41,177 nucleotides of DNA from Sphingomonadaceae bacterium (GTDB lineage: Bacteria; Pseudomonadota; Alphaproteobacteria; Sphingomonadales; Sphingomonadaceae): NCBI GenBank assembly GCA_019239915.1, contig JAFAZF010000049.1, positions 1 to 41,177 on the forward strand. The letters run 5' to 3'. Shown in pieces: positions 14,683 through 23,920 of the stretch. Both the position numbers and the translations under genes were made by a program. Within the stretch, counting starts at the first letter, position 1; the number at the start of each line of letters is the position of its first letter. The notes beneath the pieces were generated by a model. It made no database searches. It worked only from the letters and a program-made list of their open reading frames with translations, and was not told the origin of the DNA.

Positions 14683-16136
14683 CGATGCCGCATCGCCTCG
14701 CTCCCTTCCTCGCGCTCGCGACGCTCGGTGGCTGCGCCGTCGGCCCGAATTTCGAGCGTCCCGCCGCGCCGACGACGGCCGCTTATCGACCGGTCGCCGA
14801 GCAGCGCCCGACAGCGCCCGCCGAACCGGCGGCAGACCTCGGTGGTGGACCGCAATACGCCTGGTGGAAGGCGTTCGGTTCGGCCGACATGGATCGGCTC
14901 GTGGAGCAGGCGCTGGCGCACAATTTCAGCCTCGCCGCCGCCGACGCGACGCTTGCCGCCGCTGCGAACGAGACCCGCGCGATCGCCGGCGCACAACTGC
15001 CACAGATCGATGCCAATGCCCGCATCGAGCAGCAGCAGGTCAATCTCTCCGCCTTCGGGTTCGAACCGTCGCCGGCGCTCGGGCTTGGCGGCAACCCCGA
15101 GTTCCATCTCTATTCGGTGGGCGGCGGGATCGGCTACGATCTCGATTTGTTCGGCGGCCGCCGTCGCGAGACCGAACAGAGCCTGGCGCAGACCGACGCT
15201 GAGCGTCATCGCGCACAGGCTGCCCGCCTCGCCATCGCCGGCCGCGTCGTCAACCAGGTGCTGACGATCGCCGCGATCCGCAAGCAGATCGATGTCGCCG
15301 ATGCGCTGCTCGCCGACGACCAGCGCAACATCGACCTCACGCAGAGGCGCCAGCAGGCCGGCGAGGGCACGCTCGTCGAGGTGCTGAATGCCCAGGCACA
15401 GTTCACGAGCGATCGTGGCGCCATTCCGCAGCTCCGCCAGCAGCTCGACGAGGCACGCCACCTGCTCGCAACGCTCGTTGGGATCGCGCCCGTCGATCTC
15501 GGCGCGACCGATTTCGAGCTGGAGGCGATGCTGCTGCCCGCCGCTATCCCGGTGACGCTGCCCTCGGAGCTCGTCCACAAGCGGCCCGACATCTTGCAGG
15601 CCGAGGCCGATCTTCATGCCGCCACCGCCGCGATCGGCGTGGCGACGGCGAAGCTCTATCCTGACATCACGATCGGCGCGACGCTGGAGCAGGGTTCGCC
15701 GTCGACGGGTAACCTCCTCAAGAACGCATTCCGGGGCTACGATATCTTCGCTGGTCTCTCCGCGCCGATCTTCCACGGTGGGACGCTGAAGGCGGAGCGC
15801 GCCGCTGCCGTCGATCGCGCCCATGCCGCCGCCGCGACCTACCAGCAGACCGTGCTCGATGCGTTCCAGCAGATCGCCGACCTGCTCTCGGCGCTGCAGA
15901 GCGACGCGCGCTCGGTCACCAACCAGCGCGAGTCGGTGGATGTCGCGCAGCATTCGCTGCAACTCTCACGCCGAAGCTTCGAAACCGGTAACAGCGGCAT
16001 CCTGCAAGTGCTTGACTCGGAGAGACTCTATCAGCGCGCGACGACCGATCTCGTGCTCGCGCGCACCCGCCAGTATCTCAATGCCGCGCGTCTCTACGTG
16101 GCCACCGCGGGGGGCTGGAGTGCGCCGCCCGGCTGA
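14679..16136 (+). CDS. NodT-family outer-membrane efflux lipoprotein
   Basis: A 485-aa outer-membrane channel of tripartite efflux pumps (TolC/OprM/NodT superfamily). The ATG at 14679 overlaps the pump stop. A lipoprotein signal ends in the lipobox LGGC (Cys about residue 19), followed by VGPNFERP, the standard mature N-terminus. Two OEP repeats follow; landmarks are WWKAFG, YDLDLFGGRRRE, RPDILQAEADLHAA and FRGYDIFAGLSAPIFHGG. It would accept drugs from an EmrAB-type complex, but its cognate inner-membrane pump is truncated and the adaptor is missing, so it is now an orphan. It is convergent with the SDR gene, six bases apart. Confidence 0.92.
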   Translation: MTMPHRLAPFLALATLGGCAVGPNFERPAAPTTAAYRPVAEQRPTAPAEPAADLGGGPQYAWWKAFGSADMDRLVEQALAHNFSLAAADATLAAAANETRAIAGAQLPQIDANARIEQQQVNLSAFGFEPSPALGLGGNPEFHLYSVGGGIGYDLDLFGGRRRETEQSLAQTDAERHRAQAARLAIAGRVVNQVLTIAAIRKQIDVADALLADDQRNIDLTQRRQQAGEGTLVEVLNAQAQFTSDRGAIPQLRQQLDEARHLLATLVGIAPVDLGATDFELEAMLLPAAIPVTLPSELVHKRPDILQAEADLHAATAAIGVATAKLYPDITIGATLEQGSPSTGNLLKNAFRGYDIFAGLSAPIFHGGTLKAERAAAVDRAHAAAATYQQTVLDAFQQIADLLSALQSDARSVTNQRESVDVAQHSLQLSRRSFETGNSGILQVLDSERLYQRATTDLVLARTRQYLNAARLYVATAGGWSAPPG

Positions 16137-16142
16137 ACACCG

Positions 16143-16881
16143 TCAGGCGAGCGCGCCACCATCGACGGTGTGCAGCGATCCGGTGACGAAGGCGGCCTCG
16201 TCGCTCAGCAGCCACGCGACCAGCCCCGCCCGCCTCGTCGGGCCGGCCCGGACGGCCGAGCGGCGTCGCCTTCGCCTGCTCGATCAGACGTGGCGATATA
16301 GTGTCGCGACCGGGTCGGATCAGCGGCGTGTCGATCATGCCGGGCGCGACGCCGTTCACCCGGATGCCGGCCGCGCCATTCTCCTTTGCGGCCGCCACGA
16401 TCAGCGCGTTCATACCGCGCTTAGAGGCGCCGTAGGCGGCCATACGTGGCGTCGTGCGATGCGCGGCGATCGAGGTGACGCAGCAGATCGCACCGGTCAC
16501 CTCCCGCCCGCGCAAGTCGCGCAGCACCGCGCGCAGCACCAGCATGGTGCCGCGCAGGTTGACACGGATCATCCGATCAAACTCGTCGACATCGATCTCC
16601 GCGACCGGCTTGGGCGCGCCGATCACACCGGCACAATGCGCAAGCAGGTGCAGGCCGCCGAACCGTGCCTGCGCCGCCGCCACGAATGCGTCGCAGCCAT
16701 CCTCGGTGGCGATATCGGCGACGAGCGCGTGGAAGGCAGGGTTGTCCGGCCCGAAGCCCGGCCGCCGGTCTACACCGACCACCCGCGCGCCGCCCTCGAG
16801 CAGCCGAGCGGCGACGGCGGCACCGATGCCGCTCGCCGCGCCAGTGACAACCGCGACCCTGCCCGCGAAACGTTCCGCCAT
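16143..16881 (-). pseudogene. Short-chain dehydrogenase, frameshifted near the C-terminus
   Basis: A classical SDR of about 245 residues. The cofactor motif TGAASGIG, the YGASK catalytic pair (AAYGASKRG) and NGVAPGMIDTPL are present. An Asp (GVDRRPG) after the second strand suggests NAD+. The frame shifts at 16229-16231, where GGG stands for an expected GG: in the corrected frame the protein ends LVAWLLSDEAAFVTGSLHTV and DGG to TGA 16145-16143, as usual; uncorrected, it reads 267 residues with an Arg-rich tail overlapping the NodT gene. It is probably an intact gene misread by one base. It follows the TauD-like gene by 18 bases on the same strand and is likely the last gene of that operon. 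Confidence 0.85.
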
Positions 16882-16899
16882 GTCAGATCAGCCGCGCCG

Positions 16900-17772
16900 T
16901 CACCCTGGAGAAGTCGAAATGCGGCGCAATGCGGTCGGAAAGGCCGCCTCGATCGGCAAGCCGTCCAATGCGCCGATCCGCCACAGCTCGCGCCGATCGA
17001 ACGGATCATAATCGTGCGAACCATAGTGCAGTGTGCAGCGATTGTCCCAGATCACCATGTCGCCAGGTCGATGTGAGCGACGCACCGTGAACTCGGGCTG
17101 CGCGGAGATCTCGCGCAGATAGTCAAGCAACACCATGCTCTCCTTACGGCGAAGCTGCGGGATATGGGTCAGATAGCCGCTCGTCACGTAGAGGAATTCG
17201 CGGCCCGAATGCGGATGCCGGCAGACGATCGGATGCTCGATCGGCCTGGCGCCGGCGTCGCCGAGGCCCTTGAAGACGTGGACGCCGGTCAGCGTTCGCG
17301 CCAGCGCCTTGATCGGATCGGAGAGCGCCTCGAACGCAGCATATTGGTTGCTCCACAGCGTGTCGCCGCCGCGATGCGGCGTTTCGACGAGCTGAAACAT
17401 CGCCACCGCCTCGGGGATTTGCTGATAGGTAAAGTCGGCGTGCCACATGTCCGAGTAATTGTGCGTGTTGCGGCCCGGCACGGGCGTGATGAAACGGCCG
17501 AGCGAGGGAAAATCCTTATCGCGGCGCGGATCTTCGGGATCGAGGATGTTGAGCTCGCCGAACTTCGCGGCCACCGCGCACAGAGCTTCGGCCGAATGAT
17601 GCTGGCCGGGCAGAAAGAGCACCGAATAGTCGGTCAGCAGTGCGCGCAGCCGATCGAACAGCGCCGTGTCGTCGGTGCGCTCGGCGAGCCGCACGCCCCT
17701 GATCTCGGCGGCGAAGGTGCCGCCCTTCGGGACGATGTCGAGCGGCTCGGCCAGCTTCGTCTGCGCATTCAT
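16900..17772 (-). CDS. TauD/TfdA-family Fe(II)/2-oxoglutarate dioxygenase
   Basis: A 290-aa cytoplasmic oxygenase that couples 2-oxoglutarate decarboxylation to hydroxylation, often releasing a sulfonate, phenoxy or ether group. The iron facial triad is complete: His111-x-Asp113 in MWHADFTY and His249 in CTLHYGSHDY; the 2-oxoglutarate carboxylate Arg lies in RRELWRIG (261-265). VLFLPGQ and GGDTLWSN are the other conserved blocks. The substrate is unknown; the neighbours (ferredoxin, MFS importer, SDR) suggest a hydroxylation-then-oxidation step on an imported organic acid. No clear ribosome binding site precedes the ATG, so coupling to the upstream MFS gene is possible. Confidence 0.9.
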   Translation of the reverse strand: MNAQTKLAEPLDIVPKGGTFAAEIRGVRLAERTDDTALFDRLRALLTDYSVLFLPGQHHSAEALCAVAAKFGELNILDPEDPRRDKDFPSLGRFITPVPGRNTHNYSDMWHADFTYQQIPEAVAMFQLVETPHRGGDTLWSNQYAAFEALSDPIKALARTLTGVHVFKGLGDAGARPIEHPIVCRHPHSGREFLYVTSGYLTHIPQLRRKESMVLLDYLREISAQPEFTVRRSHRPGDMVIWDNRCTLHYGSHDYDPFDRRELWRIGALDGLPIEAAFPTALRRISTSPG

Positions 17773-17821
17773 GTTGTCGATATTGTCCGGCGAAACCCGC
17801 CGCGGTCAACGCGATCCCGCA

Positions 17822-19179
17822 TCACAGCGACATGGATCGGTGATCACGTCTCACTCCCTGCCGCTCGGCGACAAGTGTCCGCATCGGCCGCAGTCCGAAT
17901 GCGAAGGCGAGAGCGCACAGGGGTGCGAACACCGCGAAGTGGATCAGCAGGGCCAGCCACAATTTATGTTCGTCACCGAGGACGGTGTCGCCGGTAAACG
18001 CAATGATGGCAGGGCCGAGCCCGAAGCCGAGGATATTGTAGATCGCCAGGAACAGCGCCGAGACCTTGCCGCGCGCGCGCGGCGGCGAGGTAATCTGGAG
18101 CGCGGCCGCCGCCACCGCGATGAAGGACGAGATCGTCGCGATCACCAGCATCGCCGTGATTAGCAGCCATGTTGTGGTCGCCAGCGTCGCCGCGATCCCC
18201 GCGATCCCGAGCACGGCGGCAGCCCAGACGTAGAGGCGCAGATGCGCGTCGAGCACACCCTTGCGATAGAGATGATCGGCGAGATGGCCGCTGCCGACCA
18301 TGCCGATCAGGCCGCCGGCCAGCGAGACGACGCCCAGCGTGAAGCCAGTCCGGGCCAGGCTCCAGCCGTGGGTGCGGATGAGAAAGGACGGCACCCAAGC
18401 AAGCCAGCCCGCGCACAGGATGTTGAGCAGGCTGAACCCCAGAAAATGGGCGATATAGAAGCCGCGCCGCGCGCTGATCATCCGCAGCGTCTCGCCGAGA
18501 CCGCTCTCGCTTTCGGCTCGCCGGTCATGCTGCCGCGCCGGCTCGGCGACCAGGATCGCAAGCGCGCCGAACAGCAGGCCGGGCAGCGCCATTACGATGA
18601 TCGCGATCTGCCAGGGATGGAGGCCTTGAGTGAAGGGGACGCAATCCGGACAGGCGGTGATCCGATCGACGACCCAGGCGCCGCCCGCCAGCGAAGCGGC
18701 AGCGCCGACGATCGCGCCGGTCGAAAAGATTGAGAGCGTTCCGGCGAGACGCGCCGCCGGCACGGTGTCCGCGAGCAGCGAGTAGACCGCCGGCGCGAGC
18801 GCCCCTCCGACGCGCCGACCCCGATCCGCGCCAGCACCAGCTCGCCATAACTGTGCGACAGACCGGCGAGGCCCGCGAACAGCGACCAGAGCATCGCGCC
18901 GGCGAGGATGATGTTGCGGCGTGAGAAGCGATCGACCGCCGCTCCGAACGGCACCGAGCAGAACGTGAAGGCGATGACGAAGGCAAAGCCTTGAGCAAAG
19001 CTGACCTTGGTGTCGCTGACCTTCAGCGTCTCCTTGATCGGACCAACCAGCAGGTTGAGGATCTGTCGATCGAGGAACGCCGTCGCGTAGATCAGGATCA
19101 GGATCGGCAGCGCCGCGCGGCCGCGCAGCCCACTCCATCCTCGCGAGCGGACATCGGCCGGCTTTGCCCAACCGTCCAT
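17822..19179 (-). pseudogene. MFS importer, single-base frameshift
   Basis: A 12-helix MFS transporter of the spinster/ACS-like group, probably importing an organic anion. From ATG 19179 (GGGAGG upstream) it reads ILIYATAFLDRQILNLLVGP, the family start, to IGVGASEG at about 18805, where four C (plus strand 18802-18805) appear where five are needed. The next frame resumes with ALAPAVYSLLADTVPAARLAGTLS and runs to TGA at 17822. With one base added, a normal protein of about 452 residues results. Motif A is AAVDRFSRRN. It sits between the ferredoxin and dioxygenase genes, same strand. It may be functional if the shift is a sequencing artefact. Confidence 0.87.
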
Positions 19180-19229
19180 CACGCCTCCCTCTCCGGCCCG
19201 GGCTTCTCGACCCTGGGCCTCGCACTCGC

Positions 19230-19547
19230 TCAATCCTCTTCGGCGATCGTCACCTTCAGACCGTCGAGCGCATCGGTAACCGTAATCTGGCACGACAGGC
19301 GCGAATTCGCGTCGCGATGCTCCGAGCTGTCGAGCAGATCATTCTCGTCGTCGCTCATCTTCGGCAGCCTGTCCTTGAACGCGGGATCGATGTGGACATG
19401 GCAGGTCGCGCAGGAGCAACAGCCCCCGCACAGTGCCAGCAGCTCGTCGATGCCGTCGTCACGGATCACCTCCATCACCGACAGGCCGGACTTCGCCTCG
19501 ATGACGTGCTCCTCGCCTTCCCGCGTCACGACAATGAGTTTCGGCAT
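19230..19547 (-). CDS. Adrenodoxin-type [2Fe-2S] ferredoxin
   Basis: A 105-aa electron carrier for cytochrome P450 or Rieske-type oxygenases. The four cluster ligands match the adrenodoxin pattern: Cys40, Cys46, Cys49 ([11 protein letters not shown]) and Cys86 (LSCQ). The ATG at 19547 is chosen because GGAG lies 5-6 bases upstream; a GTG two codons earlier is less likely. Acidic residues between Cys49 and Cys86 ([10 protein letters not shown]) form the usual partner-docking helix. No P450 or reductase is present in the window, so its partner lies elsewhere. It is the first gene of a minus-strand run (ferredoxin, MFS, TauD-like, SDR) divergent from the hydratase fragment. Confidence 0.92.
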   Translation of the reverse strand: MPKLIVVTREGEEHVIEAKSGLSVMEVIRDDGIDELLALCGGCCSCATCHVHIDPAFKDRLPKMSDDENDLLDSSEHRDANSRLSCQITVTDALDGLKVTIAEED

Positions 19548-19697
19548 GATCACTCCACTGTTTCACTTCGACGAAAAGCGTTCGCGCAGCCAGCGAATGC
19601 CACTCTCTGCCCGCATGATGAGCTAGATAGGTAAGACGTTGCACGAACCAGCATCGCCGTGCAAGGAGCGCGACCGCAAGGGCGGAAGGAGCCATTC

Positions 19698-20150
19698 ATG
19701 AGCAGTGTCGGCACGTTCGCGATCGAGGACGGCATCGGGGTCATCACGATCGATTCGCCGCCGGTGAATGCGCTCGGCATCAACGTCCGAAAGGCGCTCG
19801 ACGAGGGTTTCCGGAAGTTCGATGCCGATCCGCAAGCCAAGGCGATCGTGCTGATCTGCGCCGGCCGCACCTTCTTCGCCGGCGCCGACATCTCCGAATT
19901 CGGCAAGCCGCCGCAGGCGCCTGGCCTCACCGAAGTGTTCGACATCATCGAGACCTCGTCCAAGCCGGTCGTCGCCGCGATCCACGGCACTGCGCTCGGC
20001 GGCGGCTATGAGCTCTCGCTGGTGTGCCATTATCGCATCGCCGTACCCTCGGCGAAGGTCGGGCTGCCCGAGGTCAATCTCGGCCTGCTGCCGGGTGCCG
20101 GCGGCACGCAGCGCCTGCCGCGGATCGTCGGCGCTGCGACCGCGCTCCAG
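19698..20150 (+). pseudogene. 3'-truncated enoyl-CoA hydratase/isomerase domain (FadJ-like)
   Basis: The first about 151 residues of a crotonase-fold enzyme, from an ATG with AGGAG upstream. The CoA/oxyanion motifs [15 protein letters not shown] and [15 protein letters not shown] are intact, then [18 protein letters not shown]. Family resemblance is to the hydratase domain of the large hydratase/3-hydroxyacyl-CoA dehydrogenase fusions (about 690 aa). Similarity ends abruptly at about 20150 (GAATALQ), after which the frame reads unrelated Arg/Leu-rich sequence to 20261. The missing dehydrogenase half was lost by insertion or deletion together with the adjacent mobile-looking segment (20151-20434). 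Confidence 0.85.
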
Positions 20151-20331
20151 CGGCGTGCCGGGCAGCCGCTCCTTGAGGTGCCGCTTCATTTCCCCGGGGA
20201 AACCGTCGCGAAGCTTCTCCGGCACCTGCATAAGCGCCGGACTTCACAGCCAATCCTCTAGACCATTGCACTGGCAAGGAGCGCGAACGGATCGGGTGAC
20301 GTTCGGACATCGGAGACGCGACTGGCATGGC

Positions 20332-20361
20332 TGACACTTTGCCCTGAAGGGTGAAGTGTCA
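20332..20361. repeat. 14-bp hairpin next to the truncation point
   Basis: TGACACTTTGCCCT and AGGGTGAAGTGTCA pair over 14 positions with two T-G wobbles and a 2-base loop. It lies in the 284-base gap (20151-20434) between the cut hydratase gene and the HTH-like gene. It could be a transposon end or a bidirectional terminator; no T-run follows on either strand. No other element is recognised in the gap. Confidence 0.45.
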
Positions 20362-20396
20362 TGGGTGGCAAAAATCATTCTGGTGGCCTCTGGGGA

Positions 20397-20426
20397 TTCA
20401 CAAGCACTCGGCGCTGTGCTTGATAT
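20397..20426 (+). promoter_or_regulatory. Possible promoter for a leaderless transcript
   Basis: TTCACA (20397-20402), an 18-base spacer and TGATAT (20421-20426) resemble sigma-70 elements (5/6 and weaker match). The predicted start point falls on or next to the ATG at 20435, which has no Shine-Dalgarno, so the mRNA may be leaderless. Confidence 0.35.
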
Positions 20427-20434
20427 GTTCCGTT

Positions 20435-21001
20435 ATGTCACCGTCGCCGACCCCGCAGCCGACCCTCGACCTGCCGCAGCTCATGGAGCGGCTGGCCGCG
20501 GACACCGTCCGGCCCCGCTATGCCTTCATGCTGCTCAACCTGGTGGCCCGCATCGCCGGCGAGTCCGGCCGGGCCGGTCCCTTCGTGCAAGAAGAGGGCG
20601 CGCTGGTGCCGCTGCGGGACTGGCTCTGCGACGCGCTCGCGCCGATGGCGCAGCGCGACCATCGCCGGATCGCGATTGTAGCCGCCGTCCGCGCCGAGCT
20701 CGCCGAGGCAGGTGAGCTCCCCGGCTCGCCGGAGGACGCGGAGCGCACGATCGAGCAGCGGGTCCGAGATCGTGTCCGCGCCTCCGGCCGCTCGAACGTC
20801 AGCCGTACGGTGTCCGAGCTCGTCCGCGCCGGGCTGATGAAGCGGCATTATCAGGGCTATCGCGTCGACCACGTCAACCGCGGCGCGCAGCGGCAGGCGG
20901 TCTACACGCTGCCGCCACATGTCCGGGCAGCGCTGTCCGGCCCGTCGGCCGGGATCGGCGCGCAGGCGTCGCGACCGCCTCAGCTCGCCCTGCGCTTCTG
21001 A
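20435..21001 (+). CDS. Conserved sphingomonad-type protein, winged-helix-like, unknown function
   Basis: A 188-aa protein beginning MSPSPTPQPTLDLPQLMERL. Residues about 25-75 are helical (YAFMLLNLVARIAG), and the centre (ASGRSNVSRTVSELVRAGLM, about 120-140) has the look of a winged-helix recognition region followed by a beta-like wing with RHYQGYRVDHVNRGAQRQAVYTL. This suggests a DNA-binding or plasmid/transposon-associated protein; I recall similar small proteins in sphingomonad accessory DNA but cannot name a family. The start was chosen because upstream codons are out of character; there is no ribosome binding site. It lies just after a truncation scar, so it may have arrived with the mobile segment. 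Confidence 0.7.
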   Translation: MSPSPTPQPTLDLPQLMERLAADTVRPRYAFMLLNLVARIAGESGRAGPFVQEEGALVPLRDWLCDALAPMAQRDHRRIAIVAAVRAELAEAGELPGSPEDAERTIEQRVRDRVRASGRSNVSRTVSELVRAGLMKRHYQGYRVDHVNRGAQRQAVYTLPPHVRAALSGPSAGIGAQASRPPQLALRF

Positions 21002-21107
21002 CAGCGAGCGAACCGCATACTTTTTTCGTGCCTCGCCAGGTGATCGGCGGTTAAGTGCGGAGCGGGACACGCCCGCAGCGAGCGGCCGGATTTCGGAAGG
21101 AAGCGCG

Positions 21108-21941
21108 ATGGGCGGGCATCTATTCGATCTCAGTGGCAAGACGGTGGTGGTGACGGGCGGCGGCCGGGGGATCGGGCGCGGCATCGTCCGCGCGCTCGCC
21201 CGTGCCAACGCCAATATCGTGATCTCGGGGCGTGGCGCCGGCCCGCTCGCCGAGACCGCCGAGGAGGTCGCCTCGATCGGCGCGCCGGCGATCGTGGTGC
21301 CCTGCGACGTCACCCGGATGGCAGACCTGCAGCATCTCGCCGATGCCGCGCTCGACCGCTTCGGTGCGATCCACGGCTGGATCAACAACGCCGGCAGCGC
21401 GTCACCCGGCGACGTCGGTCCGCTTATCGGCATCACCGAGCAGCAGTGGGATGCGGTCGTCGACCTCAACCTGAAGTGGACCTTCTTCGCCTGCCAGATC
21501 GCCGCCAAGGCGATGACCGATGGCGGCTCGATCGTGAACGTCACCTCGCGCAGCGCGTCGCAGCCCAATCCGATGACAGGCCAGTACGGCGCGGCCAAGG
21601 CTGGTGTCGAAAACCTCACCGCGACGATGGCGGTGGAGTGGGGCCATATGGGCATCCGCGTGAACGGCATCGCCCCCGGCGTGGTGGTCACCGAACAGAG
21701 ACTGAGCGAAGGCTCGATGAAATCGGAAAGCCGGCGCCAGCGGCAGATCGACACGGTGCCGCTGCGTCGCCTCGGCGTCGTCGACGATGTCGGCCCGCTC
21801 GCCGTCTATCTGGTCAGCGACGAGGCGCAGTGGATCAGCGGCGCGATCGTGCCGGTCAATGGCGGCAGCCGCGTGCCGGTGGGGTATCTGAGCTACCTCC
21901 ACCATGTGAACGAGCGCATGAAGGCGAAAGAAAGCGCCTGA
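21108..21941 (+). CDS. Short-chain dehydrogenase/reductase
   Basis: A complete classical SDR of 277 aa. The nucleotide-binding glycine motif is TGGGRGIG (16-23), the NNAG motif at 93-96, and the catalytic Ser147, Tyr160 and Lys164 lie in VTSRSASQPN and GQYGAAKAG. SGRG after the second strand suggests NADP(H). C-terminal AVYLVSDEAQWISGAIVPVNGG is standard, with a 25-residue tail (GYLSYLHHVNERMK) longer than usual. GGAAGGAAG precedes the ATG at 21108; the frame extends upstream but has no better start. It converges with the APH-like kinase gene after 10 bases. The substrate is unknown, likely an alcohol or ketone intermediate of the island. Confidence 0.93.
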   Translation: MGGHLFDLSGKTVVVTGGGRGIGRGIVRALARANANIVISGRGAGPLAETAEEVASIGAPAIVVPCDVTRMADLQHLADAALDRFGAIHGWINNAGSASPGDVGPLIGITEQQWDAVVDLNLKWTFFACQIAAKAMTDGGSIVNVTSRSASQPNPMTGQYGAAKAGVENLTATMAVEWGHMGIRVNGIAPGVVVTEQRLSEGSMKSESRRQRQIDTVPLRRLGVVDDVGPLAVYLVSDEAQWISGAIVPVNGGSRVPVGYLSYLHHVNERMKAKESA

Positions 21942-21951
21942 TCGCCGCGCC

Positions 21952-22989
21952 TCAGCCGAAGCGATCGATCGCCGCCAGCGCGCGCCCGAGATAGACGCGG
22001 TCGAGCTTGCCTTTCTCCGCCGCGTTGCCGGCATTGGCGCTTCCCGCCGCGGCGCGCTGGGCGATGCCATGGAAGATGCCGGCATTGCGGAAATGGGCAA
22101 ACACGAAATGGTAGGGCGTCAGACGCCGATCGCTTTGTGCATGCGCATAATAGTCGTCGAAGAACTCCACGGCCGTCGGCAGGCCGAGCGCAGCGAAATC
22201 CTTGCCCATCATGCCGCCATATTCGTCGAGCGTGGTCTCCCACATAAATGACCAGACATGGGCGAGATCGACCAGCGGATCGCCGACCGTGCACAATTCC
22301 CAGTCGATCACGGCGGCGAGGCCCGGGCCTTCCGGCGCATAGATGACGTTGTTGATCTTGTAATCACCGTGGACGATCGCGCTTTCCTCATCCTCGGGCA
22401 AATGGTCGCGCAGCCAGCCGACGACGCGGGCGACATCTCGATCCGTCTCGACGAGATCGCCCCACTGTCGCGTCCAAATGCTGAGCTGGCGGACGAGGTA
22501 ACGATCCGGTCGACGGAAGGAGCCGAGTCCGACTGTGTCGACATCGACCGCGTGCAGCGCCGCCAACACGCGCGAGAACTCAAGATAGTAGGCGCGGCGT
22601 TGTTCCTTCGGCACCTCGGGGAGAGCCGCGTCGTCGAACACCCGGCCGGCGACGCAACCCATCAGGTAGAACGGCGTACCGACGACGTCCGTCTCCTCGC
22701 GATAGAGGATTGGCTTCGGCACCGGCACCGGCGTTCCGTAAAGCGCCGAAAGGATGCGATATTCGCGGCCGACATCGTGCGCGCCGCGGACATGTTCGCC
22801 TGGCGGCCGCTTGCGTAGCACCATCCGCTCGCCCGCCGTATCGACAAAATAGGTGGGGTTGGACTGGCCGCCACCGATCCGCTGCAGCTTGAGCGGGCCG
22901 CTCGCCTGCGGCACCGCATCGGCGAGAAACGCCCGCAGTTTCGCCGGCTCGAAGTCGATGTCCGCTCTTGCCGGCGCATTCTCGCTCAC
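21952..22989 (-). CDS. APH-like phosphotransferase (ACAD10/11 N-terminal type)
   Basis: A 345-aa kinase-fold protein of the aminoglycoside-phosphotransferase superfamily, group found with acyl-CoA dehydrogenases and in degradation clusters; in ACAD10/11 the equivalent domain phosphorylates 4-hydroxyacyl-CoA. The P-loop-like IGGGQSNPTYFV (38-49), the Lys/Arg-rich MVLRKRPPG, the catalytic loop VHGDYKINNVIY and the metal-binding VIDWELCTVGDP are all present. The start is GTG at 22989 with AGGGA upstream; no better ATG exists. It is divergent from the SDR at 23119 across a 129-base gap in which I see no clear promoter. A role in hydroxy-acid removal is an inference from family context. Confidence 0.88.
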   Translation of the reverse strand: MSENAPARADIDFEPAKLRAFLADAVPQASGPLKLQRIGGGQSNPTYFVDTAGERMVLRKRPPGEHVRGAHDVGREYRILSALYGTPVPVPKPILYREETDVVGTPFYLMGCVAGRVFDDAALPEVPKEQRRAYYLEFSRVLAALHAVDVDTVGLGSFRRPDRYLVRQLSIWTRQWGDLVETDRDVARVVGWLRDHLPEDEESAIVHGDYKINNVIYAPEGPGLAAVIDWELCTVGDPLVDLAHVWSFMWETTLDEYGGMMGKDFAALGLPTAVEFFDDYYAHAQSDRRLTPYHFVFAHFRNAGIFHGIAQRAAAGSANAGNAAEKGKLDRVYLGRALAAIDRFG

Positions 22990-23118
22990 GCTTTGGTCCC
23001 TGGCTGTGAACGATCGCGCCTAGCCCAAGGGTCACGCGTCCGGAAAGCGAAAAGGCACGCGGATCGCTTGGCGCCAGACCGGCGCCTCGTCTAACCGGAC
23101 GGCAACGCGAGGGAGAGG

Positions 23119-23898
23119 ATGATGACCACAGGCCGCGTCGCGGGGAAGAAGGCACTCGTCACCGGTGGCGCGCAAGGGCTCGGTGCGGCAATCGCGCGGA
23201 TGCTGGCGCGGCAGGGCGCGCGCGTCGCAATCGCCGACGTCAACCTCGCTGGTGCCGAAGCGATTGCGCGCCAGATCGATGCGGAATGCGGGCGCGACAC
23301 AGCGTTCGCCTACCGGCTCGACGTAACCGACCCGGCCGGCTGGGGCGAGATCGCCGCGCGTGCCGGCGCCGACCTGGGCGGCCTTTCGGTGCTGGTCAAC
23401 AATGCCGGTATAGCCCCGATCGGCACGGTCGAGAGCCTCGATCTCGAGACGTGGCGCCGCACGATGGACATCAACGTCGATGGTGCCTTCCATGGCACGC
23501 GCGCGGCGCTGCCGCTGATGCGGGAAAGCCAGCCCGGCACGATCGTCAACATCTCATCGATCGCCGGCCTGATCGCGAGCCATGCCTTCGCCGCCTACAA
23601 CGCGTCCAAGGCGGCACTGTGGATGCTGACCAAGTCGATCGCGCTGCACTGCGCGCGCGAAGGCCTCGATATCCGCTGCAACTCGGTCCACCCGACCTTC
23701 GCAGACACGCCGCTGCTCGATAGCCTCGTCGCCGGCACGCGCGACGAACGAGAGGCCAAGCTCGCCCGCCAAATCCCACTCGGCCGCATCGCCACGCCCG
23801 ACGACATCGCCTATGCGGTGCTCTACCTCGCCTCCGACGAGAGCCGGATGATGACCGGCGCCGAGCTCAAGCTGGACGGCGGCATCTCGGCGATGTGA
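23119..23898 (+). CDS. Short-chain dehydrogenase, NAD-type
   Basis: A complete 259-aa SDR. TGGAQGLG at 15-22 binds the cofactor; Asp40 (IAD) at the end of the second strand predicts NAD+. NNAG is at 95-98, and Ser147, Tyr160 and Lys164 (AAYNASKAAL) are the catalytic triad. Similar enzymes include cyclic-alcohol and 3-alpha/20-beta-hydroxysteroid dehydrogenases, but the substrate cannot be read from sequence. GGGAGAGG precedes ATGATG, so the second ATG (23122) has better spacing. The lactonase gene starts 22 bases after the stop, on the same strand, suggesting an oxidation-then-ring-opening pair. Confidence 0.92.
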   Translation: MMTTGRVAGKKALVTGGAQGLGAAIARMLARQGARVAIADVNLAGAEAIARQIDAECGRDTAFAYRLDVTDPAGWGEIAARAGADLGGLSVLVNNAGIAPIGTVESLDLETWRRTMDINVDGAFHGTRAALPLMRESQPGTIVNISSIAGLIASHAFAAYNASKAALWMLTKSIALHCAREGLDIRCNSVHPTFADTPLLDSLVAGTRDEREAKLARQIPLGRIATPDDIAYAVLYLASDESRMMTGAELKLDGGISAM

Positions 23899-23920
23899 AC
23901 GACCATCGGGAGAGGATGGC

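Noticed and set aside
20438-21754. 438-codon minus-strand frame opposite the HTH-like gene and SDR
   Set aside because: The plus-strand SDR has complete motifs and a ribosome binding site; the antisense frame has neither.
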